Origin: Candidatus Gallipaludibacter merdavium
GTDB lineage: Bacteria; Bacteroidota; Bacteroidia; Bacteroidales; Paludibacteraceae
Direction: 5' to 3'
DNA: 62,463 nt
Assembly (NCBI GenBank): GCA_017694875.1
Contig: JADIMG010000089.1
Coordinates: 1-62,463 of the forward strand
The position numbers were made by a program, and so were the translations under genes. The notes below the pieces were generated by a model. It worked only from the letters and a program-made list of their open reading frames with translations. It was not told the origin of the DNA and made no database searches. Positions 18,257 to 27,052 of the stretch are shown here, piece by piece; position 1 is the stretch's first letter, and every line of letters starts with the position of its first letter.

Positions 18257-18306
18257 AAGAACCCTATCATTTTCCAAATGGAATCTGGTAGGGTTCTTTC
18301 CTTTTA
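18257..18306 (+). terminator. Terminator after mreB
   Basis: AAGAACCCTATCA (18257-18269) pairs with TGGTAGGGTTCTT (18286-18298) with one G-U pair, followed by a T-rich tail. It closes the purH-mreB unit. Confidence 0.8.
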
Positions 18307-18328
18307 TCTTTCTATGATAAGTAACACG

Positions 18329-19708
18329 CTATTTTCCATCGCTGATGGAATTCTGCGCGGCCTCTCTTATTTGTGATATACACCTATCTATTTTCTCCTT
18401 CTCGTTCTGCCAATCAACACTAAATCCCAGCATTCCATTTTCAGCCATAAACTTCTTTTTCGGTTTTATTCCTTTAAATGCATCTGCATCCGAAGAATAG
18501 ACCAACTCTCCGTTTTTATTGAACAGCAATATTCGGGCAGGGTCTTTGCCTTTTTTTGATGTGCTTACACCCAACTCTTCCATAAACCGCACGTATTTAT
18601 TCCTTTCCTTTGCATCATTTTTCAGGATTCCATAAAGGGCAAAAGGTGTCTTCCGTCCTCTCAATTCCGGGTCATACAATTGGTCGCTAATGATATAGGT
18701 TGCAATCTCATCGTCTGTCTCCCTCACTAAAGTTCTTAGCCAATTGACAGCAATGGTGGCAGTTTCACGTGGTTCCAAAACCACACAAAATTCTGTACCC
18801 AAATCTTTGGACATTTCATAATAACGCGGCAACAGCTGGCTACTAAAAGCATTATAGGTCAAATAATCATAAGGTAGCATGCATACCATCGTATAATCTT
18901 TACCTGCTTCACGAACGATAGTCTGTACATCTTCTACATCTACCCCTGTAAGCACAGGACGTTTATACGCATCTATCAATTTTTGAACTTCGGTTCCTTC
19001 ACATTTCTTGCCACACGCCGAAACTTCTTGTCCAACTTTCCTCGCATTTGCTTCCAATACCTTGTCAATATCCTTGCCCATTTGTGTAACATAAGCTTTG
19101 GCTGTACGCTTGAAACGGTCTTTTTCCTCGTCCTTGTAACTCTTGGCCATTTGCTTACGTTCTTTTATGGCTTCTTTTGTTTCGGTTATTCCCGTATTGG
19201 TCATATATACCAGATTTCCCTGCTTATTCATTATAACTCCACCAGTATACCACTCATTTTTTTCCAAAGGGGGCAGATTACCTTCAGCCAAACGTTCGCA
19301 CAACTGATTATCCTTGTCTCTATGCCATTTAGGTGCATTGGGATTATTCAGCGAATCGCTCAACATGAAGACAGCAATATCAGTATCAACATCACAAACT
19401 TCACTTCGGATATAATTAGTGTTTAACTGATTTGATTCACTACATGTTATAATAGCATAATATGTAATTCCTCTTTTCTGCGCATAAGCGTATTCATAAG
19501 CAATATCCTCGTTGGTCAAATTGCCGTACAAGCCAAAATAAGTATAATCTGTCGGTGCGTGACGTGCCAAACATCTCATCTCTTCTATGCCAATAGTCGG
19601 TAAATCATTTCCTTCACTTACTCCAAAGGAACATTGTTTCGTCTGACCGAAACTCAAAAACACAGCACAAATGGCTAAAACTAATAGAAATAATCTTGAT
19701 TTCTTCAT
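18329..19708 (-). CDS. Exported protein with two similar halves, unknown function
   Basis: A 459-residue secreted or periplasmic protein. The ATG at 19708 is chosen because it opens a clean signal peptide (MKKSRLFLLVLAICAVFLSFGQ). I do not recognise the family. The mature part seems to contain two related halves, about 25-190 and 235-430. Each begins with an all-alpha/beta segment and ends in a strand-turn like those of thioredoxin-like proteins (IMNKQGNLVYMTN and LLFNKNGELVYSSD). A Lys/Glu-rich helical linker lies between them. No Cys-x-x-Cys redox motif is present. A promoter is visible at 19825-19855. Confidence 0.6.
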   Translation of the reverse strand: MKKSRLFLLVLAICAVFLSFGQTKQCSFGVSEGNDLPTIGIEEMRCLARHAPTDYTYFGLYGNLTNEDIAYEYAYAQKRGITYYAIITCSESNQLNTNYIRSEVCDVDTDIAVFMLSDSLNNPNAPKWHRDKDNQLCERLAEGNLPPLEKNEWYTGGVIMNKQGNLVYMTNTGITETKEAIKERKQMAKSYKDEEKDRFKRTAKAYVTQMGKDIDKVLEANARKVGQEVSACGKKCEGTEVQKLIDAYKRPVLTGVDVEDVQTIVREAGKDYTMVCMLPYDYLTYNAFSSQLLPRYYEMSKDLGTEFCVVLEPRETATIAVNWLRTLVRETDDEIATYIISDQLYDPELRGRKTPFALYGILKNDAKERNKYVRFMEELGVSTSKKGKDPARILLFNKNGELVYSSDADAFKGIKPKKKFMAENGMLGFSVDWQNEKEKIDRCISQIREAAQNSISDGK

Positions 19709-20009
19709 AAGTAAAAGAATTAATAAGTGAACGTTAGTTTGGTAAAAATATAGATACAAGAATCCTTTATCTGATTCTACACTTGTTATCTGCTATATAT
19801 GTGTATTAGGTTAATAGTACACGGCAAACATACAACATCATATCAAAATATCCAAGAAACAAATCACCAAATTAACACTAGATAACAGAAAGAACATTCC
19901 TTTAGAGGTATAATAGATAAAAAAGAATCAATGATAAGAACCTCTGCAATAATTACATAAAAGCATTAAGAGGCTATATGTCTTCGTGTTTTTATCAACT
20001 GGAAGATAA
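19709..20009. other. Intergenic region with a minus-strand promoter
   Basis: About 300 AT-rich bases between two minus-strand genes. Besides the promoter at 19825-19855 I see no gene, RNA or repeat. Confidence 0.5.
19825..19855 (-). promoter_or_regulatory. Promoter for the two-half exported protein gene
   Basis: On the minus strand TTG (19853-19855), 20 bases, TATGTTTG (19825-19832). The leader to the ATG at 19708 is about 110 bases. Confidence 0.6.
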
Positions 20010-20594
20010 CTATAACTGCCCCGCTTCCACCAAAGTGATAATCCGTTCGACAATCTTATCCTCTGCATTCATCTCGGCATCAAACTGTACCTTCAAGTCA
20101 TTACCGAACAATTTGGCTATTCCCTGCCAAAAGAAAGCAACAAATCCGCCTTTGTAATATTTTATCACTTCATACGAAGTTTGGTTACACTCTCTGTCCA
20201 CCAATTTCATCAGCATAAACCCTTGACGAGCAGTCATCCCTCTAAAGGATTTCTCATATTTCCGAAACAACTGACGCTCATATTTCCGCATATAGGCTTT
20301 CTGCTCCTTGTCATCACCAATGGTCAATAAAATGGAATCCGTCTTGTGCATCTCATAGGCTATCAACTTGGCATAGGGTAAGGTCTTTTTTACATCACGT
20401 ACCGTCCGCCAATAAAAACGCTCCTGACGCTTGTTCTTGAAACGCATGGGAGGATAAACATACAAATCACGCAGAAATACCATACCCACTGTATCTGCTC
20501 CATTCACCTGCGCAATCACAGTTACACCATCTGCCCGCAGAGCGGAAAACGGAAAAACAAACAGAAACAACACTATGTACAAAGCTTTACGCAC
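20010..20594 (-). CDS. DUF4294-like exported protein
   Basis: A 194-residue protein with a signal peptide (cleavage near ALRA-D). The body (VFLRDLYVYPPMRFKNKRQERFYWRTVRDVKKTLP in order, about 42-76) matches my memory of the DUF4294 family of Bacteroidetes, rich in Arg, Lys and aromatic residues. No catalytic residues can be assigned. It is divergent from an outer-membrane protein pair, with the promoter of that pair between them. Confidence 0.7.
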   Translation of the reverse strand: MRKALYIVLFLFVFPFSALRADGVTVIAQVNGADTVGMVFLRDLYVYPPMRFKNKRQERFYWRTVRDVKKTLPYAKLIAYEMHKTDSILLTIGDDKEQKAYMRKYERQLFRKYEKSFRGMTARQGFMLMKLVDRECNQTSYEVIKYYKGGFVAFFWQGIAKLFGNDLKVQFDAEMNAEDKIVERIITLVEAGQL

Positions 20595-20605
20595 GATGCA
20601 CTAAT

Positions 20606-20636
20606 TTTGACAAAACAAAACAAAATAATATCTTTG
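20606..20636 (+). promoter_or_regulatory. Promoter for the barrel-protein operon
   Basis: TTTG (20606-20609), 19 bases, TATCTTTG (20629-20636), 40 bases before the ATG at 20677. Confidence 0.75.
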
Positions 20637-20676
20637 TTAGCCTAAAATCCACATAAAACAAACCGCCAACAAATGT

Positions 20677-21492
20677 ATGAAAAAAATCATTAGTAATATC
20701 CTTCTGCTTCTAACTTGTCATACATGGATAATGGCGCAAATCAATAACATCATCCCTTCTGCACCCTCCATTGCCAATACACCTACTGCTCGCACTGACC
20801 AATGGAGTGCATTTGCCAACCCTGCATCGCTCACGGAAAACAAACGATTCTTCTTTGCCTTTACCTATGAAAACAAATATCTGCTGGCAGAACTCTCCGG
20901 CAAAACAGCACAAGCGGCTTACTGCAATCCATGGGTAAATGTAGGTATTGCCTTTACTCATTTCGGCTACAAGCAATATAGTGACATAATGGCCGGCATC
21001 TGCCTCTCACACGATTTCAGCGGAAAGTTTTCCATAGGACTACAGGGCAATTACTATGCCGCATATTTCGGACTGGAAACGGGTTATGTCTATACCATCT
21101 TTCCGCAAGTGGGGGCTACCGTCCACATCACCCCTACACTCTGTCTGGGCTTCCATGCATTCAACCCGTTTATCCAACAGCTGAAAGGGGAATTTGTCAG
21201 CAAACAGATTCCTGCTGTGTTTAGCTTGGGTTCGGAATGGCGCTTTTATAACCGTTTCAACTGGCTCGTTCAGATTGACAAGGAGGTGCAGAGCCCTTTT
21301 CGGGTGGCTACAGGATTTGAATACCAGGTCATCAAGGAATTGGGTGTAAAAATTGGAGGATATGCTTCCACCTATTTCGTGCCATGCTTTGGTATCAACC
21401 TGAATTTCAGCGGCTGGAGGTTTGACATCAATTGCGAACTCAACCCTCTATTGGGTGTAAATACATTGGGTAGTGTCAGCTTTGCTATATGA
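20677..21492 (+). CDS. Outer-membrane barrel-like protein
   Basis: A 271-residue exported protein with a signal peptide (cleavage near IMAQ-I). It has the DQWSAFANPASL segment seen in PorV/PorP-like and FadL-like barrels of Bacteroidetes, followed by alternating amphipathic strands and a short terminal strand (TLGSVSFAI). It overlaps the next gene by four bases (ATGA), so the two are translationally coupled and probably work together in the outer membrane. The exact role is unknown. Confidence 0.7.
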   Translation: MKKIISNILLLLTCHTWIMAQINNIIPSAPSIANTPTARTDQWSAFANPASLTENKRFFFAFTYENKYLLAELSGKTAQAAYCNPWVNVGIAFTHFGYKQYSDIMAGICLSHDFSGKFSIGLQGNYYAAYFGLETGYVYTIFPQVGATVHITPTLCLGFHAFNPFIQQLKGEFVSKQIPAVFSLGSEWRFYNRFNWLVQIDKEVQSPFRVATGFEYQVIKELGVKIGGYASTYFVPCFGINLNFSGWRFDINCELNPLLGVNTLGSVSFAI

Positions 21493-23540
21493 CGGGTAAA
21501 GTACTTTACATACTCACAGCACTGCTGATGGTTTTCCAACTGGCGGCACAACCACAGTCTGACGAGGTGGAACGTATCATCAATGACATCTATTACCAAC
21601 TGGACGAAGAGGGTAAGGACATTTCCGAATACGAACAACTCTACGAGGAGCTGCTCCACTATACCCAACAACCTGTCAACCTAAACCATACAAACAGACA
21701 AGAACTGCAACAGTTCTATTTTCTATCTGATTTGCAAATTGAAAATCTGCTCTATCACATTTACCAATACGGACCACTGGAAAGCATCTATGAACTACGC
21801 CTGATTGATGGACTCGAAGACTATGACATCAGAAACCTGCTGCCTTTTGTCTATGTGGGGGAACATCAGGAGCAAAAGGAGCTGTTTCATCCGAAAGAAT
21901 TGTATTATTACGGCAAACACCAACTGCTGTTGCGAATGGACAAAGGGCTGGAAACCAAAGAAGGCTACCGCTTTTTGCCGGAAGAGGACGAAGCCCAATT
22001 CAACAGCAACGAAGGATATAAAGGCGACCCATTCTATGCTTCTATCCGCTATCAATATACCTTTAAGGACAAATTGAACATTGGCCTCCGCATGGAAAAG
22101 GATGCAGGAGAACAATTTTGGGGCGACTATAACAAAGGATTTGACTCTTATGGAGGATATGTACAAATCGACAAACTGAAATGGTGTAAGCGTATCATAA
22201 TAGGCGATTTCAAAGCCAATTTTGGTAATGGACTTGTCATGAACACGGATTTCGGTTTCGGAAAATCGGCCGATGTGCTCAACACGACGCCGCGCTCACA
22301 GGGCATACGTAAAACGAATTCTACTGACGAGTATAATTTTTTCAGAGGGGTAGGGGGCAGCTTCCAATGGAACCGCTGGGAAGCAAATGTATTCTATTCC
22401 ATCAGGCGGCTGGATGCCGATACAACCGGCGGCTACATACATTCCATCTACACAACTGGCCTGCACCGCACAGACAACGAATATGCCAAACGGAATACAG
22501 TGTGGCAACAGGTAATGGGCGCCAATCTGCTCTACAGGCAACGCTCCTGGAAGGTGGGACTAAGCATGGCAGCCACCCTATTCAATAAACCGATAATCTC
22601 CCAACCGACACTTTACAACACGGATTATTTTTCAGGAAAACACCAACTGACGGTGGGCACGGACTACCAATGGAGAATCAAAAGGTTCTTCTTGTTTGGC
22701 GAAACAGCTTTAACACAGCAATTGGGCTGGGCCACATTAAACGGGGTGAAATTCTATCCCATTCCAGAGTTAGGCCTGGTAACGCTCCAACGCTATTATT
22801 CAGGCAAATTCGACAGTTTTTTTGCACAATCATTTTCTGAAACATCGGCACTCAGCAATGAAAAGGGCATCTACATCGGCATAGAGGCCATTCCGGGGCG
22901 ATTCTGGCGCATTGCAGCCTATGCCGATACCTATTCCTTCCCATTCCCGAAATATGGCATAAACAAGCCTTCTACAGGCTTTGATTACTTGCTGCAAGCG
23001 GAATATACGCCCAAAACAACCATCAAATTGGTCAGCCGACTGAAATGGGAAGAGAAAATGACTAATTATACAGGCACGCAACTGGTTGTTCCGCTCGACA
23101 AGGCTTCGGCCCGTTGCCAGTTTTTCTACCAATCGGGCCACCTTAGTTTCAAGACAAGCATGGAGGGCAATCTTGCGAAAAAGGGAAGCGATGATTTCAC
23201 TTTCGGCTACCAGCTTGCGCAAGACATCACCTACCGCAACGAAAATTTTCCGCTGAGCGGCAATATCCGCCTGCAGATGTTCCATGCCGACACGTACGAC
23301 AACCGCATCTATAGCTATGAAAACGATGTGCTTTATGCATTCTCCATCCCCATGCTTACGGGCAGCGGTTGCCGCTATTACATCAACCTCCGTTATGACT
23401 TGTTTCAAACGCTCACGCTTTGGCTCAAAATGGCACAAACCATCTATACCGACGGACGCGAAACAGTGGGAACAGGCCATGAAGAAAGAAGCGGAAACCG
23501 TAAAACCGATTTCCGCCTCCTCATTCGCTATAAGTTTTAA
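21489..23540 (+). CDS. Helix-hairpin-helix N-terminus fused to outer-membrane barrel
   Basis: A 683-residue exported protein. After the signal peptide (cleavage near LAAQ-P) residues about 25-115 are helical and contain ComEA-like helix-hairpin-helix units (VNLNHTNRQELQQF and LRLIDGLEDYDIRNLLPF). The rest is a large beta-barrel ending in LLIRYKF, a typical terminal aromatic strand. Such proteins are conserved in Bacteroidales but have no assigned function that I know; exported helix-hairpin-helix domains suggest DNA or pilus contact only by analogy. The last 136 coding bases and the base after the stop are repeated at 25584-25720. Confidence 0.8.
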   Translation: MTGKVLYILTALLMVFQLAAQPQSDEVERIINDIYYQLDEEGKDISEYEQLYEELLHYTQQPVNLNHTNRQELQQFYFLSDLQIENLLYHIYQYGPLESIYELRLIDGLEDYDIRNLLPFVYVGEHQEQKELFHPKELYYYGKHQLLLRMDKGLETKEGYRFLPEEDEAQFNSNEGYKGDPFYASIRYQYTFKDKLNIGLRMEKDAGEQFWGDYNKGFDSYGGYVQIDKLKWCKRIIIGDFKANFGNGLVMNTDFGFGKSADVLNTTPRSQGIRKTNSTDEYNFFRGVGGSFQWNRWEANVFYSIRRLDADTTGGYIHSIYTTGLHRTDNEYAKRNTVWQQVMGANLLYRQRSWKVGLSMAATLFNKPIISQPTLYNTDYFSGKHQLTVGTDYQWRIKRFFLFGETALTQQLGWATLNGVKFYPIPELGLVTLQRYYSGKFDSFFAQSFSETSALSNEKGIYIGIEAIPGRFWRIAAYADTYSFPFPKYGINKPSTGFDYLLQAEYTPKTTIKLVSRLKWEEKMTNYTGTQLVVPLDKASARCQFFYQSGHLSFKTSMEGNLAKKGSDDFTFGYQLAQDITYRNENFPLSGNIRLQMFHADTYDNRIYSYENDVLYAFSIPMLTGSGCRYYINLRYDLFQTLTLWLKMAQTIYTDGRETVGTGHEERSGNRKTDFRLLIRYKF

Positions 23541-23541
23541 A
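23405..23541 (+). repeat. 137-bp direct repeat, left copy (3' end of barrel gene)
   Basis: This segment covers the last 136 coding bases of the helix-hairpin-helix/barrel gene plus one base. It recurs at 25584-25720, 2179 bases downstream in the same orientation, with two differences (23433 G to T and 23448 A to G in the right copy). Confidence 0.97.
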
Positions 23542-23552
23542 AGTCTATTTAT

Positions 23553-25379
23553 TTAATCAATGGCTTTATATTTCTGATCAGGATGATTTATCATATCAGG
23601 TATAGTATATGCTAATTTCCCTTTTTCGCGTAGTGGAGCAACTAAATTATGCTTGACATAATTATCTGTACGATGAATTATTTTCGCTATCTCTGTAATA
23701 CTACGCGGAGTTATTCTACACAAATCTACAACAATACCAAGTAATAAATCTTTATCTAATGTTCGCTTCCCGATTTGCTTTATTCTTATGATAAGGTCGG
23801 TGGATAAGATGTCTGAGCTTGGTGGATTAGAGCCTGAGCTTGGTGGATTAGAGCCTGAGCTTGGTGGATTAGCTTTTTTATTCATTCTGACTCTTAATTC
23901 TTTTGCAACCACATAATATGTCTGATTACCATGCTTTTTCATTTCAATCAAACCGCAATCAACCATATAACTCAAATCTTTGGATGCCCGTGTTTTCTTT
24001 ACTCCGCTTAATTGACGATATGTAATATTATCTATTGCCCCAACTTCACGTATAAACACCAATGCTAATTTTTGCTCATCAGAAAGGGCAAACTGTGCAA
24101 AACCTTCAAACCATATTACGTCCTCCTCCGAAAGAAAATGATGCAACAACAATCGTGCAGTAAATTGATTTTGTGTATGGCTAGATTCAAAAGTTGGAGG
24201 TACCATATTAGCCTTCTTCATCAATCTTTGCATAGCTCCAATGCCACTTCCTTTTGTTTCTGCTATATTAGTTTCATGAAACACTGCACTGATAAAAGGA
24301 TTGCGTAATACAGAACCAGGTTCTCCTAAAGAATCTTCTGATTTAAGAGAAAAACCAGGATTTATAATCTCTATACGATTGGTATAGCGGATAATCTGTA
24401 CAGGTTGATTTACTCTGTAAGTTCGATGAATCAAAGCATTTACGATTGCTTCACGTATTACTTTCTCTGGCATTCCCGTATTTCGTTCTGCCTGAAGTTC
24501 ACCTTCTCCAAGAACAAAACCTTTTGGTAAATCATCTACAATCGCATTATAAGCTCGTTTTATAAGCAAAATTAGTGGACCGCGCATATCAATAGTATCA
24601 AATCTATTATCTGCATCCGCAATCCAAGTTGTTCCTGGCACACGAATATAGTCTATACGCATGGCTGGACATAGCCGACGTTGAGCCATAGCTTTACCAA
24701 ATACTAAAAGACCTGTTTGAGTAAGATATATTTCACCATTTTTCCCTTTTTTACTTGCACCCAAAGCCAATAGTAAATCTTGGTCATTATAATCAAGTTC
24801 TTCTGCTTGTGGATTTACGTTTTCTCGCAATATACGATATCTTTTTAGTGCGTTTTCATCCACATCATCCAATGAAGTATCCGGTATAATAACACTATCA
24901 TAACTATCACTCGATGTATAAAAAAGCGGAAGATCGTCTTCTGTACATCTTTGATCTGTAGAACCAATACGTCGATAAGCTCCACGTGGTAAACCTTCAT
25001 TCTTGAAAAATAAAGGTTTTGAGCGATCATCTAACTCTGATACACTTACAACAATTACATTCTTGTCATTGAGTTTCTCAACTGTTACAATCGGACGAAT
25101 AGCCACATTAAACATACTACTACATTGTGTTGCTATTTCTGATTGTAATTTATCTGTATCTCCTACACCTACTACATGATATGCCTTCACTTTTTCTTCA
25201 TGTGTAAAATTACACTCTACACCTAATATGATGTCTCCTCCATTCATATTAGGTTCATTGGAAAAAGCACATATTGTCTCCATAAGACTACGGTCTATTT
25301 TTGAACCTGTCTTTGCCTCCACACGTCTATCTTCATCAATACTATTCAATCTGCTTACTATTTCTTTTGCTTTATTCAT
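23553..25379 (-). CDS. AlbA_2/Schlafen-type ATP-binding protein
   Basis: A 608-residue protein of the RecG-like/AlbA_2 group. About 10-140 is the AlbA_2 DNA- or RNA-binding domain (RRVEAKTGSKIDRSLMETICAFSN, GGDIILGVE). About 285-400 is a GHKL-like ATPase (EAIVNALIHRTYR, IEIINPG, TKGSGIG). Then come winged-helix segments and a linker with three PPSSGSN repeats near 504-524. Relatives are regulators or phage-defence effectors, but the role here is inference. The gene is AT-rich, opposite in strand to its neighbour, stops 12 bases from the left repeat copy, and lies wholly between the two copies, which indicates acquisition. Confidence 0.8.
   Translation of the reverse strand: MNKAKEIVSRLNSIDEDRRVEAKTGSKIDRSLMETICAFSNEPNMNGGDIILGVECNFTHEEKVKAYHVVGVGDTDKLQSEIATQCSSMFNVAIRPIVTVEKLNDKNVIVVSVSELDDRSKPLFFKNEGLPRGAYRRIGSTDQRCTEDDLPLFYTSSDSYDSVIIPDTSLDDVDENALKRYRILRENVNPQAEELDYNDQDLLLALGASKKGKNGEIYLTQTGLLVFGKAMAQRRLCPAMRIDYIRVPGTTWIADADNRFDTIDMRGPLILLIKRAYNAIVDDLPKGFVLGEGELQAERNTGMPEKVIREAIVNALIHRTYRVNQPVQIIRYTNRIEIINPGFSLKSEDSLGEPGSVLRNPFISAVFHETNIAETKGSGIGAMQRLMKKANMVPPTFESSHTQNQFTARLLLHHFLSEEDVIWFEGFAQFALSDEQKLALVFIREVGAIDNITYRQLSGVKKTRASKDLSYMVDCGLIEMKKHGNQTYYVVAKELRVRMNKKANPPSSGSNPPSSGSNPPSSDILSTDLIIRIKQIGKRTLDKDLLLGIVVDLCRITPRSITEIAKIIHRTDNYVKHNLVAPLREKGKLAYTIPDMINHPDQKYKAID
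23815..23873 (-). repeat. 21-bp in-frame tandem repeat
   Basis: Nearly three units of a 21-base sequence (GAGCTTGGTGGATTAGAGCC on the plus strand plus one base) encode PPSSGSN repeats in the linker of the AlbA_2 protein. The frame is kept whatever the copy number, so it can change length by slippage without breaking the gene. Confidence 0.9.
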
Positions 25380-25583
25380 AAGCTTCTGATTTATAATGTT
25401 CTCAGTACGTATTTATCTTATTCTATCCTATATGATTCCCAAAAACACACCGCTTTATCTCATTTTTACGCATAAAGATACAGCATTTCTACTAACTCTA
25501 CAAAACTATTGATAGTTAGTTGCCTAACAATTATATAGGAATACTTTTCACTTTTTAGTCACTATAAATGCTCATCAATGTTA

Positions 25584-25720
25584 TCAAACGCTCACGCTTT
25601 GGCTCAAAATGTCACAAACCATCTATGCCGACGGACGCGAAACAGTGGGAACAGGCCATGAAGAAAGAAGCGGAAACCGTAAAACCGATTTCCGCCTCCT
25701 CATTCGCTATAAGTTTTAAA
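25584..25720 (+). repeat. 137-bp direct repeat, right copy
   Basis: A detached copy of the 3' end of the barrel gene at 21489-23540, 135 of 137 bases identical. It has no start and is not a gene. The stop codon of the WG-repeat lipoprotein gene lies two bases beyond its right end. Confidence 0.97.
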
Positions 25721-25722
25721 TA

Positions 25723-26868
25723 TTATTTCTTATGTCCAAGTGAGAAATGCTTTGTAGGAACTTTCTTCATATCCTTATTTTTAGATACTTTTTGAGGTGC
25801 GTAATATGATGAATAATCTTCTGTCCATGAATAAACCAAATTGCCCTTAGTGTCTATATATCGGTATTCCCACTTATTATTCGTATCAGTCTCACCGCCT
25901 ATTAACAATAATCCATTATGGAAATATCCTCCCGCTTCACTAGGACCAAATCCTTTAGGAAGAGTAAACACAACATTACCTTTTGTATCTATTACCATTG
26001 CTGTTGCTGATTCACCATCTTGACTGTAATTAGCTACTATTGCATATCCTTCTGAAAAAGAAAAAGCATAATCATATTGTGTCGCTATCTTCACATTTCC
26101 TTTCTTGTCAATATAACCATATTTTCCATTTAAACATACTGGAGCCAAATCATTTTCAAAGAAATGAGATGCATCCTCATAGATAGGCATCACAGCTTCC
26201 TTACCAGAAGTATTGAGAAATCCAATCTTACCATCTCTCTCGAAAGGTGCCATTTTAGATGAATATGGATATATTGCATCATAAACAGGTGAAACAACAT
26301 ATTCGCCTTTTGAATTAACACATCCCCATTTTGTTCCATCATTGCTAACCGGCGCCAATCCATCAATAAAATCATAAGCATACTTATAAATCTCATTAAT
26401 TGTGTATTTTCCGGATTTATTAACAAATCCATATTTATCACCTTGCATTGAAGCATATGCCAAACCATCACGAAAATCTCCTAACCAAGAATAAATCGGC
26501 TGAATCTGATATTCCAGTTTTTTATTCAAAAGACCATATTTTCCATCTAATTCAAAAACAGCATAATCATTGAAAAAAGGATTTGCATAATCAAAAGACA
26601 TTCCACCCTGTATATTTCCTTTTTTATCTATAAAATACAAATTTTCGCCACTCTGCACTAAAGCATATCCACATGAAAAAGTTGTCGTATAATCATACAT
26701 AGCTGGTATTTTCATCGTTCCTTTTTGATCTATATAACCATATTTTCCGTCCGCACCACCAGCTGGCCATAATTTTGTGGTATCTGTATAAGGAGTACGT
26801 TCCTCACACCCTACTAATCCTAATGCAAAAAAAGGCAAAGACATAAAAATTTTTCTCATTGTTTTCAT
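25723..26868 (-). CDS. WG-repeat lipoprotein
   Basis: A 381-residue lipoprotein with lipobox LVGC (Cys near 21). It is built of WG/KWG beta-repeats of about 45-50 residues, each with a G-K-Y/W-G-Y/F-x-(D/N)-x-K/S-G core (DGKYGYIDQKG, GDKYGFVNKSG, GTKWGCVNSKG, GKYGYIDKKG). Such repeats probably form a binding platform; the ligand is unknown. The gene is AT-rich relative to its neighbours and ends right at the right copy of the 137-bp repeat, so it may belong to the same acquired segment. A -7 box TATCTTTG is at 26894-26901. Confidence 0.85.
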   Translation of the reverse strand: MKTMRKIFMSLPFFALGLVGCEERTPYTDTTKLWPAGGADGKYGYIDQKGTMKIPAMYDYTTTFSCGYALVQSGENLYFIDKKGNIQGGMSFDYANPFFNDYAVFELDGKYGLLNKKLEYQIQPIYSWLGDFRDGLAYASMQGDKYGFVNKSGKYTINEIYKYAYDFIDGLAPVSNDGTKWGCVNSKGEYVVSPVYDAIYPYSSKMAPFERDGKIGFLNTSGKEAVMPIYEDASHFFENDLAPVCLNGKYGYIDKKGNVKIATQYDYAFSFSEGYAIVANYSQDGESATAMVIDTKGNVVFTLPKGFGPSEAGGYFHNGLLLIGGETDTNNKWEYRYIDTKGNLVYSWTEDYSSYYAPQKVSKNKDMKKVPTKHFSLGHKK

Positions 26869-27052
26869 AATACATAATATTTAAATTACGCAGCAAAGAT
26901 AATGATTTTATTTAATTAAATACACTTACTGCTGTTTTTTTGTTACTCATATAAATAAACAGAAAATAGATTTATTCTAACAAGTATTTTGCCTAAGGTT
27001 TCGCTATAAAATAGTGATAGCACAGCATTATAAAAAACTACCAATTATTACT

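Noticed and set aside
23405-25720. Transposon target-site duplication
   Set aside because: At 137 bases the repeat is far too long and is exactly the end of a gene, and no transposase lies between the copies.
25568-25795. 75-codon frame over the right 137-bp repeat
   Set aside because: It reads the copied gene end in a different phase and runs into the WG-repeat gene; it has no coding support.
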